Below are positions 34,960-42,381 of a stretch of DNA of 64,000 nt, piece by piece. Source of the DNA: Streptomyces sp. H39-S7 (GTDB lineage: Bacteria; Actinomycetota; Actinomycetes; Streptomycetales; Streptomycetaceae); assembly GCF_027158205.1 (NCBI RefSeq), contig NZ_JAPVLU010000006.1, forward strand, positions 62,001-126,000. The letters run 5' to 3'. The notes under the pieces were generated by a model. The model was not told the origin of the DNA and did no database searches. It was given only the letters and a program-made list of their open reading frames with translations. A program made the position numbers and the translations under genes. Position 1 is the first letter of the stretch. Each line of letters begins with the position of its first letter.

Positions 34960-35037
34960 TCATGAGGGAGTACCGCCGGCGGCGTCACCGAACTCGTCGA
35001 TGGTCTCCTGCCGGCCGTCGTCGTCCTTGCCGCTCAC
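34960..35037 (-). CDS. Possible 25-residue ORF translationally coupled to the DUF2945 gene
   Basis: The GTG start (35035-35037) overlaps the TGA stop of the DUF2945 gene (GTGA), and the ORF runs 25 codons (SGKDDDGRQETIDEFGDAAG... ) to a TGA. It is acidic and has no known domain. It is too short to judge by codon bias; the overlap is the main support. Confidence 0.35.
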   Translation of the reverse strand: MSGKDDDGRQETIDEFGDAAGGTPS

Positions 35038-35261
35038 GAGCCGCCACTCTTCCTGCGCAGGGACTGCGGCTTGTGGACGGCGTTGCGGCCGGACTTGTCG
35101 CTCTCGACCTCGTACTGCGGTGCGTCCTTCGAGGCGTCGACGGTACGGCCCGCCACCTCGGCGCGTCCCGTGATCTTCTTCTTCACCGTCCCGGAGACAG
35201 TCTGACCGTGACTGCTCCAGGAGACCTGGTCACCCTTGCCGAGCTTCTTTCCCTTTGCCAC
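35034..35261 (-). CDS. DUF2945 (HVA1/TUDOR-like) small basic protein
   Basis: 75 residues, highly basic (MAKGKKLGKGDQVSWSSHGQTVSGTVKKKITGR ... YEVESDKSGRNAVHKPQSLRRK). The GDQVSWSSHGQTVSGTV strand pattern is the DUF2945/hypervirulence-associated TUDOR-like fold, a small beta-barrel of unknown role. It lies just upstream, same direction, of the photolyase-SPL pair with a 25-codon ORF between, so it may belong to the same transcript. Confidence 0.8.
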   Translation of the reverse strand: MAKGKKLGKGDQVSWSSHGQTVSGTVKKKITGRAEVAGRTVDASKDAPQYEVESDKSGRNAVHKPQSLRRKSGGS

Positions 35262-35379
35262 GATCCGCAGATCTCCTCGAACTCGGCCCCCGGAATGCGA
35301 CGACGTTCATCACTGTGCCGCCCATCAGGGTCGGGCGCACTCCGGCGGGCCGTTCGTGGCAGCGCCACCGCGGTCCGGG

Positions 35380-36711
35380 TCAGCGACCCTTGGCCACGGG
35401 TTCGAGGATCGCCACGCACTCCACGTGGTGGGTGACCGGGAAGAGGTCGAAGGCGCGCAGCGACACCGGCTTGTAGCCGAACTCCGCGAAGTACGCCAGG
35501 TCGCGGGCGAGGGCTGCCGGGTCGCAGGCGACGTAGGCGATGCGGCGGGCGCCGAGCGAGGCGAGGTGCTTGACGGTGGACTTGCCGGCGCCGACCCGCG
35601 GGGGGTCGAGGACGATCAGGTCGGCCTCGGTGATCTTGGTGCGCGGCAGGACGGTCTCGACCTTGCCGTGCTCGATGCGTACGCGGTCCAGGTCGGCCAG
35701 GTTGTGCCGGGCGTCCTCCACCGCGCGCTTGCCGGACTCGATGCCCAGCACCGCGCCGGTCTCGCCGACCTTCTCGGCGATCGCGCCGGCGAACAGGCCG
35801 ACGCCGCAGTACAGGTCGAGGGCGGTGTCGCCGTCGCGCGGCTGGAGGCCGTCCAGGACCGCCGCGGCCAGCAGGTCGGGGGCCTGCGGGTGGACCTGCC
35901 AGAAGCCGCCGGAGCCGACCCGCCAGGTGCGGCCGACGGCGCGCTCGCGGACGAAGCCGCGGCCGTGCACCTTGTGCACGCCGCCCTGCTCGTCGACGCG
36001 GGCGACCGAGACCGGACGGTCCAGCTCGACGATCGGCAGCCGGCCCTCGGGCGTCGGGGTGACGATGACCTGGCGGTCGTTGGAGCCGGTCGCCGCGATG
36101 GCCTCGACGGACGCGGTGTCCGGCCACTCACGGGTCTCGATGCCCAGCTCGGTGACGCCGGGCGCCGCGATCAGGCACTGGTCGATCCGCTCGAGCTCGT
36201 GCGAGCGGTGGCGGCGCAGACCCGCGTACCCCTCGGCGTCGACGGCGAACTGCACGCGGGTGCGCCACGCGGGCACCGTGCCCTCGGCGGTCTTGTCGCC
36301 GGGCGCGGGCTCGACGGTGCCGTCCCAGCCGGCGTCCTGCGGGCTGAGACCGGCGAGCCGGCTGAGCTGCTCGGTGATGACGTCGACCTTCAGCCGGCGC
36401 TGGGCGCCGGGGGCGACGTGCTGCCAGTCGCAGCCGCCGCAGGCGCCGGGGCCGGAGTACGGGCAGGGCGCCGGGACGCGGTCGGGGGACGCCTGGAGGA
36501 CCTCCACGGCGTCCGCGCGCAGGAACTTGGAGTCCGGGCCGCCCTCGGTGATCTTGGCGATGACGCGCTCACCGGGCAGGGCGTGCCGCACGAACAGGAC
36601 CCGTCCTTCGTGACGGGCGATGCAGTGGCCGCCGTGCGCGACGGGGCCGACCTCGACCTCGTAGCGCTCTCCGACCAGCTCGTCGGCCTGTTCCTTCGTA
36701 CGGTTCTGCAT
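35380..36711 (-). CDS. TrmA/RlmD-family RNA (uracil-5-)-methyltransferase
   Basis: 443 residues. N-terminal TRAM-like OB domain (YEVEVGPVAHGGHCIARHEGRVLFVRHALPGERV), Fe-S cysteines CPYSGPGACGGCDWQH, SAM motif DLYCGVGLFAGAIAEKVG, motif DLIVLDPPRVGAG and nucleophilic Cys in YVACDPAALARDLAYF. It methylates C5 of a uracil in tRNA or rRNA. The ATG at 36711 is preceded by AGGAG at 10 nt and begins MQNRTKEQADELVGERYEVEV. Downstream, same strand, of the KimA-like permease (104-nt gap). Confidence 0.9.
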   Translation of the reverse strand: MQNRTKEQADELVGERYEVEVGPVAHGGHCIARHEGRVLFVRHALPGERVIAKITEGGPDSKFLRADAVEVLQASPDRVPAPCPYSGPGACGGCDWQHVAPGAQRRLKVDVITEQLSRLAGLSPQDAGWDGTVEPAPGDKTAEGTVPAWRTRVQFAVDAEGYAGLRRHRSHELERIDQCLIAAPGVTELGIETREWPDTASVEAIAATGSNDRQVIVTPTPEGRLPIVELDRPVSVARVDEQGGVHKVHGRGFVRERAVGRTWRVGSGGFWQVHPQAPDLLAAAVLDGLQPRDGDTALDLYCGVGLFAGAIAEKVGETGAVLGIESGKRAVEDARHNLADLDRVRIEHGKVETVLPRTKITEADLIVLDPPRVGAGKSTVKHLASLGARRIAYVACDPAALARDLAYFAEFGYKPVSLRAFDLFPVTHHVECVAILEPVAKGR

Positions 36712-36815
36712 GATGAACAGGCTCCTGCGAGAGGTGGTGCGGCGGGGTGCTGCGGGCGGGACCGTAGAACGGCAGCTCACCAGTCTACGTCCCGCCGCGC
36801 CTCCCGCCTGACGGC

Positions 36816-38867
36816 CTACTTCTGGCCGGTGTGCTCCTTGTCCCGCTTCGGGGGGCTGACCGGGCCGCGCCGGATCGCGCCGGGGGCGTTCCAGTCGGCG
36901 CGCTTGCGCGCCCGGACCTTGGCGCGCTCGGAGGAGTCCAGCTGCCACGGCACCGAGGTGACCATGACGCCGGGCGTGAAGAGCAGCCGGCCCTTGAGCC
37001 GCAGGGCGCTCTGGTTGTGGAGCAGGTGCTCGTACCAGCGGCCGACGACGTACTCGGGGATGTAGACGCTGACCACATCGCGCGGGCTGGCCCGCCGCAG
37101 GCCCTTCACGTACTCGATGATCGGCCGGGTGATCTCGCGGTAGGGCGAGTCCAGGACCTTCAGCGGCACGTCGATGCCGCGCCGGGTCCACTCGGCCTGC
37201 AGGGCCTTGGTGTCGGCCGGGTCGACGTTGATGCTGAGCGCTTCGAGGGTGTCGGAGCGCATCAGCTTGGCGTAGGCCAGGGCGCGCAGCGTCGGCTTGT
37301 GGACCTTGGAGACGAGGATGATCGAGTGCACCCGGGACGGGCGCACCTCCTCGTCGGTCCGCTCCTCGCCCGCGGCGATCTCCTCGGACACCCGGTCGTA
37401 GTGGCGCCGGATGGCGGTCATCATCCCGTAGAAGAGCACCATGCCGAGGACCGCGACCCAGGCGCCGTGCGTGAACTTCGTCAGCAGGACGATGATCAGC
37501 ACCATGCCGGTGAAGAAGGCGCCGAAGGTGTTGATCGCCCGGGACCGGAACATGTGGCGGCGCTTGGCGGTGTCGGTCTCGCTGCGCAGGTGGCGGTTCC
37601 AGTGCCGGACCATGCCGATCTGGCTGAGCGTGAACGAGACGAAGACGCCGACGATGTACAGCTGGATCAGCCGCGTCGAGTCGGCGCCGTAGATGTAGAC
37701 GAGGACCGCGGCGAAGCCGGCCAGCACCACGATGCCGTTGGAGAACGCGAGCCGGTCGCCGCGGGTGTGCAGCTGGCGCGGCAGGTAGCGGTCCTGGGCG
37801 AGGATCGAGCCGAGGACCGGGAAGCCGTTGTAGGCCGTGTTGGCCGCCAGGAACAGGACGAGCGCGGTGACGGCGGCCAGGAAGATGAAGGGGATCGAGT
37901 TGTGCCCGAAGACGGCCTCCGCGACCTGTGCGATGACCGGGTCCTGGGTGTAGCCGGGGCCCACCGGCTTGCCGTCGACCAGCAGGTCGGTCGCCGGGTT
38001 CTCGGCCATCCGCACGTTGGTGTACATGGCCAGCGCGATGATGCCGCAGAACATGGTGACGGCGAGGATGCCCATGGCCGCCAGCGTGGTGGCGGCGTTC
38101 TTGGACTTCGGCTTCTGGAAGGCCGGGACACCGTTGCTGATGGCCTCGACTCCGGTGAGCGCGGCACAGCCGGAGGAGAAGGCGCGGAGCAGCAGGAAGA
38201 CCAGCGCGAAGCCGCTGATGCCGCTGACCTCGGCATGGATCGTGTAGTGCGCGGTGGGCGCCTCCATGGTGTCGCCGGTGGCGATCTTGAAGCAGCCCCA
38301 CAGGATCATGCAGAAGACGCCGACGACGAACGCGTAGGTCGGGATCGCGAAGATCGACCCGGACTCGCGCACCCCGCGCAGGTTCATCACCATCAGCAGG
38401 AAGATCATGCTGACGGCGCCCAGCACCTTGTGGGTGGCGAAGAACGGCACGGCCGAGCCGAGGTTCTCGATGCCCGAGGCGACGGACACGGCGACGGTCA
38501 GCACGTAGTCGACGAGCAGCGCGCTCGCGACGGTGAGACCGGCCTTCGGCCCGAGGTTGGTGGTGGCGACCTCGTAGTCACCGCCCCCGGAGGGATAGGC
38601 GTGCACGTTCTGGCGGTAGGACGCCACGACCGTGAACATCAGCACGACGACCGCGACGGCGATCCACGGGCTGAAATGGTAGGCGGACGCGCCCGCGATC
38701 GACAGGACCAGCAGCACCTCGCCGGGCGCGTAGGCGACCGACGAGAGCGGGTCTGAGGCGAACACCGGAAGCGCGAGCCTCTTGGGGAGAAGAGTCTCTC
38801 CCAACTTGTCGCTGCGCAGGGCGCGGCCGATCAAGATCCGTTTCGGCAGGTCAGTCAGTTTGGGCAC
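36816..38867 (-). CDS. APC-superfamily permease, KimA-like potassium transporter
   Basis: 683 residues with about 12 membrane segments and a ~170-residue cytoplasmic C-terminus. The start VPKLTDLPKRILIGRALRSDKLGETLLPKRLALPVFASDPLSSVAYAPGEVLLVLSIAG closely resembles Bacillus KimA (YdaO), a high-affinity K+/H+ symporter regulated by c-di-AMP. The C-terminus (HSIILVSKVHKPTLRALAYAKLMRSDTLEALSINVD) has a USP-like fold, as in KimA. GTG at 38867 is used; in-frame ATG upstream (39020) would add an Arg-rich non-family stretch. The gene is divergent from two TrkA/RCK genes, supporting a K+ role over amino-acid transport. Confidence 0.8.
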   Translation of the reverse strand: MPKLTDLPKRILIGRALRSDKLGETLLPKRLALPVFASDPLSSVAYAPGEVLLVLSIAGASAYHFSPWIAVAVVVLMFTVVASYRQNVHAYPSGGGDYEVATTNLGPKAGLTVASALLVDYVLTVAVSVASGIENLGSAVPFFATHKVLGAVSMIFLLMVMNLRGVRESGSIFAIPTYAFVVGVFCMILWGCFKIATGDTMEAPTAHYTIHAEVSGISGFALVFLLLRAFSSGCAALTGVEAISNGVPAFQKPKSKNAATTLAAMGILAVTMFCGIIALAMYTNVRMAENPATDLLVDGKPVGPGYTQDPVIAQVAEAVFGHNSIPFIFLAAVTALVLFLAANTAYNGFPVLGSILAQDRYLPRQLHTRGDRLAFSNGIVVLAGFAAVLVYIYGADSTRLIQLYIVGVFVSFTLSQIGMVRHWNRHLRSETDTAKRRHMFRSRAINTFGAFFTGMVLIIVLLTKFTHGAWVAVLGMVLFYGMMTAIRRHYDRVSEEIAAGEERTDEEVRPSRVHSIILVSKVHKPTLRALAYAKLMRSDTLEALSINVDPADTKALQAEWTRRGIDVPLKVLDSPYREITRPIIEYVKGLRRASPRDVVSVYIPEYVVGRWYEHLLHNQSALRLKGRLLFTPGVMVTSVPWQLDSSERAKVRARKRADWNAPGAIRRGPVSPPKRDKEHTGQK

Positions 38868-39046
38868 GGAGAGGATGGTAAGCGCTGCGCCGTACGGGCA
38901 TGCGACCGCCACCCTCCTAAGAGAAGGCAAAGTCCCGCTCCGAGCGTCCGCAACCTCCCACGGGGGTGCGCGCGTGTGTAGCTTTGGGCGCGGTCTGAGA
39001 CGCTTACCAGGTACGGCCACACATGTTGACAGCCGGAAGGACGGGC

Positions 39047-39712
39047 GTGCACGTCGTGATTATGGGCTGCGGACGGGTGGGTTCCACTCTTGCGCAATCC
39101 TTCGAACAGCAAGGTCATACGGTCGCGGTGGTGGACCAGGACCCGACGGCGTTCCGCCGTTTGGGATCCGGGTTCAGCGGGCGCCGGGTGACCGGAGTCG
39201 GGTTCGACCAGGACACGCTTCGCGAGGCCGGAATCGAGGAGGCAGGCGCCTTCGCGGCGGTCAGCAGCGGCGACAACTCCAACATCATCGCGGCCCGGGT
39301 GGCCCGGGAGATGTTCGGTATCGAGAACGTGGCCGCCCGGATCTACGACCCCCGGCGTGCCGAGGTGTACCAGCGCCTCGGCATCCCGACCGTGGCCACC
39401 GTGCGGTGGACCGCGGACCAGATGCTGCGCCGGCTGCTGCCCTCGGGCGCGGAGCCGCTGTGGCGGGACCCGAGCGGCGGTGTGCAGCTCGCCGAGGTGC
39501 ACACCTCGCCGGCCTGGGTGGGTCACAAGATCAGCAAATTGCAGGACGAGACCGGGGTCCGTGTGGCATTCCTCACCCGGCTGGGCGAGGCCATGCTGCC
39601 GTCCTCCCAGACGGTGCTGCAGGAAGGCGATCTGGTGCACGTGATGATGCGCACCGACGGAGTCGCCGAGGTCGAGGCCGCGTGCGCCAAGGGCCCTGAG
39701 GAGGCGCACTGA
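39047..39712 (+). CDS. TrkA-type RCK potassium-channel regulatory protein (first of pair)
   Basis: 221 residues. TrkA_N Rossmann fold (HVVIMGCGRVGSTLAQSFEQQGHTVAVVDQDPTAFRRLG), then NIIAARVAREMFGIENVAARIYDPRRAEVY, and a C-terminal TrkA_C domain (AFLTRLGEAMLPSSQTVLQEGDLVHVMM). RCK proteins bind NAD(H)/ATP and gate K+ uptake. The GTG at 39047 has GGAAGGA 5 nt upstream and starts at the first beta strand; an ATG at 39023 in frame lacks an RBS. Stop overlaps the next ATG (TGATG). Confidence 0.87.
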   Translation: MHVVIMGCGRVGSTLAQSFEQQGHTVAVVDQDPTAFRRLGSGFSGRRVTGVGFDQDTLREAGIEEAGAFAAVSSGDNSNIIAARVAREMFGIENVAARIYDPRRAEVYQRLGIPTVATVRWTADQMLRRLLPSGAEPLWRDPSGGVQLAEVHTSPAWVGHKISKLQDETGVRVAFLTRLGEAMLPSSQTVLQEGDLVHVMMRTDGVAEVEAACAKGPEEAH

Positions 39713-40380
39713 TGAGAGTCGCCATCGCCGGAGCCGGCGCGGTCGGCCGCTCGATCGCGGGCGAGCTGCTGGAGAACGGGCACGAGGTCCTGCTCGTCGA
39801 CAAGAACCCCACCTCCATCTCGGTGGAGCGGGTTCCGCAGGCCGAGTGGCTGCTCGCCGACGCCTGCGAGATCACCTCGCTGGACGAGGCGGCGCTGCAG
39901 CGCTGCAACGTGGTCATCGCCGCCACCGGTGACGACAAGGTCAACCTCGTCGTCTCGCTGCTCGCCAAGACCGAGTACGGGGTGCCGCGGGTCGTCGCCC
40001 GCGTCAACAACCCCAAGAACGAATGGCTCTTCAACGAGTCCTGGGGCGTCGACGTGGCCGTCTCCACCCCGCGGCTGATGTCCGCGCTGGTCGAGGAGGC
40101 CGTGAGCGTCGGTGATCTCGTGCGGCTGATGCGCTTCAGCCAGGGCGACGCGAACCTGGTGGAGCTCACGCTGCCGCCGGAGGCCGCGCTGGTCGGCACC
40201 CGCGTCGGCGACGTGGAGTGGCCGCAGGACACCTCGCTGGTGACGATCATCCGGGGCAACCGGGTGCTCACGCCGACCGCGGACGACGCGCTGGAGGCCG
40301 GTGACGAGCTGCTGTTCGTCGCCGCACCTCACCGCGAGGAGCAGTTGGAGGACCTGCTGTCCGTCCAGCGCGAGGACTGA
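39712..40380 (+). CDS. TrkA-type RCK potassium-channel regulatory protein (second of pair)
   Basis: 222 residues. TrkA_N fold MRVAIAGAGAVGRSIAGELLENGHEVLLVDKNP, CNVVIAATGDDKVNLVVSLLAKTEYGVPRVVARVNNPKNEWLF, and TrkA_C (LPPEAALVGTRVGDVEWPQDTSLVTIIRGNRVLTP). Paralogous to the preceding gene and translationally coupled to it, as in the CeoB/CeoC pair of mycobacteria. Together they would form a hetero-octameric gating ring on a Trk/Ktr-type transporter or modulate the neighbouring KimA-like permease. Confidence 0.88.
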   Translation: MRVAIAGAGAVGRSIAGELLENGHEVLLVDKNPTSISVERVPQAEWLLADACEITSLDEAALQRCNVVIAATGDDKVNLVVSLLAKTEYGVPRVVARVNNPKNEWLFNESWGVDVAVSTPRLMSALVEEAVSVGDLVRLMRFSQGDANLVELTLPPEAALVGTRVGDVEWPQDTSLVTIIRGNRVLTPTADDALEAGDELLFVAAPHREEQLEDLLSVQRED

Positions 40381-40392
40381 CAAACCGGATAC

Positions 40393-40437
40393 GACGACGG
40401 GCGCCCCGGACCGGGAAGGTCCGGGGCGCCCGTCGTC
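40393..40437. terminator. Bidirectional terminator between trkA pair and DUF3159
   Basis: A perfect 20-bp stem (arms 40393-40412 and 40418-40437) with loop GGGAA in a convergent gap. One of the strongest hairpins in the window. Confidence 0.9.
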
Positions 40438-40465
40438 ACGCACAAGGAGCGTCACGCACAAGGAG
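40434..40465. repeat. 16-bp perfect tandem duplication
   Basis: CGTCACGCACAAGGAG occurs twice back to back, overlapping the end of the terminator stem, just 3' of the DUF3159 stop. Confidence 0.9.
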
Positions 40466-40471
40466 CGGGTG

Positions 40472-41194
40472 TCAGGACCTCGCGGCGGCCTTCTTCGCCT
40501 CTTCCTCGGCTTCCATCTCGGCGATCACGTTGATCGGCGGCGGAGCCTTCGACAGGAAGATCCACGTCAGGTAGACCGACAGCAGCATCGGCGGGATGCC
40601 GAGCGCCACCTTGACCCAGCCGAGCTGCGTGGCGTCGCCCCACCAGTACAGCGGGAACAGGATCGCCGACTTGGCGAGCAGGATCAGCCCCCACGCCCAG
40701 CTGGCCTTGGTGTAGGCGCGCAGCCGGCCCGGGTTGCGCTTGCGCCAGGACAGGTTCTCCTTGAAGACCGGACCGAGGATCAGGCCCAGCAGCGGGACGC
40801 CCGCGATGGCGGTGGCGATGTACGCGACGGCCAGCCCCAGGGTGTACAGCATCCCGGGCAGGTAGAAGTTCTTGGCATCGCCGGACATCATCGCGAAGAC
40901 CGCGCCGAAGGCCACGCCGAACACACCGCTGAAGGCGTGCTTGAGGGTGTCCTTGCGGACCAGCCGGGCGATCCCGAGCAGCACGGAGAGGCTGAGCGCG
41001 GCGATGGCCGCGATGTGGATATCTCTGTTGATCGTGTAGATCAGGACGAAGACCAGGCCGGGCACGGTGGTCTCCACCATGCCCCGGATGCCGCCGAACG
41101 CCTCGAAGAGCGCGGCTTCGGTGATCGCTCTGGAATCGTCGTCCGCCCCCTTGTCGGTCCGCGGGTCCTCTGTCTGCTTGTCGATCGACGCCAC
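40472..41194 (-). CDS. DUF3159 multi-pass membrane protein
   Basis: 240 residues with about six hydrophobic segments (VPGLVFVLIYTINRDI, IAAIAALSLSVLLGIARLV, AFSGVFGVAFGAVFAMM, MLYTLGLAVAYIATAIAGVPLLGLILGPVF, ASWAWGLILLAKSAILFPLYW, ALGIPPMLLSVYLTWIFL). The EAFGGIRGMVETTVPGLVF start is typical of DUF3159, conserved in actinobacteria next to trkA/OB-fold genes. Function unknown; an intracellular-septation-like fold is suggested by the layout. GTG at 41194 with AGGAG upstream; 3-nt gap from the OB-fold gene. Confidence 0.85.
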   Translation of the reverse strand: MASIDKQTEDPRTDKGADDDSRAITEAALFEAFGGIRGMVETTVPGLVFVLIYTINRDIHIAAIAALSLSVLLGIARLVRKDTLKHAFSGVFGVAFGAVFAMMSGDAKNFYLPGMLYTLGLAVAYIATAIAGVPLLGLILGPVFKENLSWRKRNPGRLRAYTKASWAWGLILLAKSAILFPLYWWGDATQLGWVKVALGIPPMLLSVYLTWIFLSKAPPPINVIAEMEAEEEAKKAAARS

Positions 41195-41197
41195 CGA

Positions 41198-41596
41198 CTA
41201 CTCCTGTCCGACCGGACGCAGTTCGTACTTGGGATTGAACAGAACGGGACGACCGTGATTCATCGAGATCCGGCCCGAAGCTATGATCTTGCGGCCCGGC
41301 TCTATCCCGTTGATACTGCGGCGTCCCAGCCACACCACGTCCAGGGCGGCGGAACCGTCGAACAGCTCCGCCTCCAGCGCGGGCACTCCGGCCCGTGGTC
41401 GCAGGGTGACCGTGCGCAGACTACCGGTCACGGTGACGATCTGCCGGTCCCCGCAGTCGCAGATGCGCGTGCAGCCCACCGACAGGGCGTCCTTCTGCAG
41501 CTCCTCGGAGTGCAGCTCCTCCTGGGAGGACGACAGGCGGTCAATCATGCGCCGGAAGCGGCCGGTGGGTCGTTCCGAACGGGTGGCACCACTCAT
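41198..41596 (-). CDS. OB-fold nucleic-acid-binding protein
   Basis: 132 residues. After a charged N-terminal helix (SERPTGRFRRMIDRLSSSQEELHSEEL) comes an OB-fold (RQIVTVTGSLRTVTLRPRAGVPALEAELFDGSAALDVVWLGRRSINGIEPGRKIIASGRIS). A Cys pair (GCTRICDCGDR) precedes it. Actinobacterial members lie between trkA/DUF3159 and other genes; target nucleic acid unknown. It begins the two-gene unit with DUF3159 (stop 3 nt before the DUF3159 start codon region). ATG at 41596. Confidence 0.8.
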   Translation of the reverse strand: MSGATRSERPTGRFRRMIDRLSSSQEELHSEELQKDALSVGCTRICDCGDRQIVTVTGSLRTVTLRPRAGVPALEAELFDGSAALDVVWLGRRSINGIEPGRKIIASGRISMNHGRPVLFNPKYELRPVGQE

Positions 41597-41680
41597 GTAT
41601 CCAGCGTACCGGGCCCGGCCGGCAAGGCGTGAGGTACGCCGGACGGCCGATCGCCGGGACGGGAATGTCCGTTCCGCGGA

Positions 41681-42364
41681 TCAGTGCTCGAAGCGGTAGC
41701 CCATGCCCGGCTCGGTGATGAAGTGCCGCGGGTGCGCGGGATCCGCCTCCAGCTTGCGGCGCAGCTGCGCCATGTAGACCCGCAGGTAGTTGGTCTCGGT
41801 GCCGTACGAGGGCCCCCACACCTCCTGCAGGAGCTGCTTCTGGCCGACCAGCCGGCCGGTGTTGCGGACCAGGACCTCCAGCAGGTGCCACTCGGTCGGC
41901 GTGAGCCGGACGTCGGCGCCGCCCCGGTGGACCTTCTTCGCCGCCAGGTCGACGGTGAAGGTCGCGGTCTCGACGGTCGCGGCGTCGCCCTCGGGGCCGC
42001 CGGGCGCCGCCCGGCGGACGGCGGCCCGCAGCCGGGCGAGCAGTTCGTCCATGCCGAACGGCTTGGTGACGTAGTCGTCCGCACCCGCGTCGAGGGCCTC
42101 GACCTTCTCGTCGGACGTCTGGCGGGCCGACAGGACGATGATCGGGACGCGGGTCCAGCCGCGCAGCCCGCGGATCACCTCGACGCCGTCCATGTCCGGC
42201 AGGCCGAGGTCCAGGACGACCACGTCGGGGTGGCGGGCGGCGGCCAGCTGCAGCGCGGTCGCGCCGTCGTGGGCGGCGTCGACCTCGTACTTGCGGGCCC
42301 GCAGATTGATCACAAGGGCGCGCACGATCTGCGGCTCGTCTTCCACCACGAGCACCCGGTGCAT
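41681..42364 (-). CDS. kdpE: KdpE-type response regulator
   Basis: 227 residues. Receiver domain: VLVVEDEPQIVRALVINLRARKYEVDAAHDG, phospho-Asp in DVVVLDLGLPDMDGVEVI, Thr/Ser switch region IIVLSARQTSDEKVEALDAGADDYVTKPF. OmpR/PhoB winged helix: VRLTPTEWHLLEVLVRNTGRLVGQKQLLQEVWGPSYGTETNYLRVYMAQLRRKLE. The WGPSYGTETNYLRVYMAQLRRKLE text is KdpE-specific. ATG at 42364 has AGAGGA 5 nt upstream; a GTG at 42385 is less likely. 17 nt downstream of kdpD. Confidence 0.9.
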   Translation of the reverse strand: MHRVLVVEDEPQIVRALVINLRARKYEVDAAHDGATALQLAAARHPDVVVLDLGLPDMDGVEVIRGLRGWTRVPIIVLSARQTSDEKVEALDAGADDYVTKPFGMDELLARLRAAVRRAAPGGPEGDAATVETATFTVDLAAKKVHRGGADVRLTPTEWHLLEVLVRNTGRLVGQKQLLQEVWGPSYGTETNYLRVYMAQLRRKLEADPAHPRHFITEPGMGYRFEH

Positions 42365-42381
42365 GGGATTCCTCTTCTCGT

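Noticed and set aside
35380..38301. A 973-codon frame apparently fusing the RNA methyltransferase to the permease region
   Set aside because: The N-terminal part is a shadow of the KimA-like gene; the methyltransferase has its own ATG and RBS at 36711.
38868..39046. A ydaO-type c-di-AMP riboswitch in front of the KimA-like gene
   Set aside because: I looked for the conserved GGA-rich and AGGGAACC-like blocks and could not find them; a covariance-model search would settle it.
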